From positions 1 to 5,908 of the forward strand of contig MAGV01000042.1 of assembly GCA_001717015.1 (NCBI GenBank): 5,908 bases of DNA, given 5' to 3'. The position numbers were made by a program, and so were the translations under genes. The notes beneath the pieces were generated by a model. It did not search any database, was not told the DNA's origin, and worked only from the letters and a program-made list of their open reading frames with translations. The DNA comes from Candidatus Methanosuratincola petrocarbonis (ex Vanwonterghem et al. 2016) (GTDB lineage: Archaea > Thermoproteota > Methanomethylicia > Methanomethylicales > Methanomethylicaceae). Of this stretch, positions 5,172 through 5,908 are shown one piece after another. Each line of letters begins with the position of its first letter. The first letter of the stretch is position 1.

Positions 5172-5908
5172 GCGGCAGCCCTCCTCATCGCGAGCTCTGG
5201 GTCGGTGATAGCGTTCAGCCACGCGGGGACTACCGTCGTGATCAGCAGCGGGATCACGGTCACTGCGTATATAGAGAAGACCGACTGGAGGCTCACGTAG
5301 ACCGGAAGCCTGAACTCCCTGGGGAGGTAAGCCCAGCCCAGCAGGATGTCGACGAGGCCAGGCGCGTTCAGGAATGCCGCGTAGGAGAAACCCAGAAGCA
5401 TCCCGAGCGAGGTAGCGAAGAAGCCGAGGACCAAGCTCTCGACTAGCCTCACCTCGATGATGTCCAATGTCGAGAACCCGAATGTCTTCAGGAGCCCTAC
5501 CTCAAACTGGGACTCGTGCCCGACGACTATTGCCTGGCTGAAGGCGATCAGGGCGATGGCGACGAGCAGTATCGTCCACAGCGTTGTGAATATCCCGCCC
5601 CTGGCGCCGTACGCCGCCTTGTAACCCCTCAGCAGGAGATCCTGGTCGAGGACGCGGAGGTTCGGTATCGAGTTCATCCTGGATGCAACAGTGGCAGGAT
5701 CCTCTGCCGGGCTGACGTAAACGCAGAGGTCAGTGACCTGCCCTTCCGGCATGCTGAAGAACTTGTTCGCATCCCCCAGAGACATCAGGATCATGTCGGC
5801 AGTGTAGATCGAGGATGCATCCGAAAATAGCCCAACGACGTGGAACTTGTTTGCCTCCACAGATTCGCTCAGCAGAATTATGTCGTCGCCGACTTTGACA
5901 TTGAGCAT
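5168..5908 (-). CDS. FtsX/MacB-type ABC permease, 5'-partial
   Basis: This is the C-terminal 246 residues of a membrane permease; the N-terminal membrane helix and most of the external domain lie beyond the right edge. The ATG at 5908 is probably internal, because VKVGDDIILL followed by FHVVGLF is the end of a MacB-like extracytoplasmic core domain. Residues about 1-100 belong to that domain. Membrane segments are at about 107-129, 155-181 and 207-229. Between the first two lies ESQFEVGLLKTFGFSTLDI, the typical FtsX-domain cytoplasmic loop. The tail PAWLNAITDPELAMRR is the usual family ending. It overlaps the ATPase gene by four bases (ATGA), so the two are co-translated. The cargo cannot be inferred. 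Confidence 0.88.
   Translation of the reverse strand: MLNVKVGDDIILLSESVEANKFHVVGLFSDASSIYTADMILMSLGDANKFFSMPEGQVTDLCVYVSPAEDPATVASRMNSIPNLRVLDQDLLLRGYKAAYGARGGIFTTLWTILLVAIALIAFSQAIVVGHESQFEVGLLKTFGFSTLDIIEVRLVESLVLGFFATSLGMLLGFSYAAFLNAPGLVDILLGWAYLPREFRLPVYVSLQSVFSIYAVTVIPLLITTVVPAWLNAITDPELAMRRAAA
5179..5186 (-). promoter_or_regulatory. Strong ribosome binding site for the ABC ATPase
   Basis: GAGGAGGG on the minus strand, 7 bases before ATG 5171, lies within the last codons of the permease gene. It is close to a perfect match to the archaeal 16S 3' end and fixes the ATPase start at 5171. Confidence 0.75.

Noticed and set aside
1..5908. Defence system, CRISPR array, transposon or prophage
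   Set aside because: No regularly spaced repeats, transposase, integrase, nuclease-helicase cluster or terminal inverted repeats are visible. All recognised genes are housekeeping or transport genes. The tRNA could be an attachment site but no integrase lies nearby.

Overview
The window is a stretch of archaeal chromosome, GC-rich by eye, that carries ordinary core genes in four blocks. The archaeal assignment rests on several gene families: O-phosphoseryl-tRNA synthetase (SepRS), a CTP-dependent riboflavin kinase fused to a winged-helix domain (RbkR type), archaeal FAD synthetase RibL, diphthine synthase DphB and a DUF357 protein. TATA-type promoter sequence and GGAGG-type ribosome sites agree with it. 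SepRS limits the host to lineages that make Cys-tRNA through phosphoserine, such as methanogens, Archaeoglobus and several uncultured groups. I cannot name the lineage.

Layout. (1) About 1-2573, plus strand: the 3' three quarters of sepS, then an endonuclease V homologue, then rbkR/ribK, closely packed. (2) 2576-4126, minus strand: dphB, DUF357 and ribL, with a 10-base overlap and then a short gap, so probably one transcript. It converges on rbkR with two bases between the stop codons. (3) 4197-4273, plus strand: tRNA-Lys(CTT) with encoded CCA, divergent from dphB; both probably use one palindromic TTTTAAA element. A 235-base gene-free spacer with small hairpins follows. (4) 4509-5908, minus strand: a MacB/FtsX-type permease (N-terminus outside the window) and its ABC ATPase, coupled by an ATGA overlap.

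Functional links. RbkR (riboflavin to FMN, and probably repression of riboflavin genes) faces RibL (FMN to FAD), so both last steps of flavin cofactor synthesis lie together. SepRS, DphB and tRNA-Lys all serve translation: Sep-tRNA(Cys) formation, EF-2 modification and lysine decoding.

I found no new multi-gene system. The oddities are an endonuclease V homologue with Asn at a catalytic Asp position, apparent 5' frame breaks at G-runs in both the endonuclease V gene and ribL, an inverted repeat before rbkR that could be an operator, and the shared dphB/tRNA promoter.
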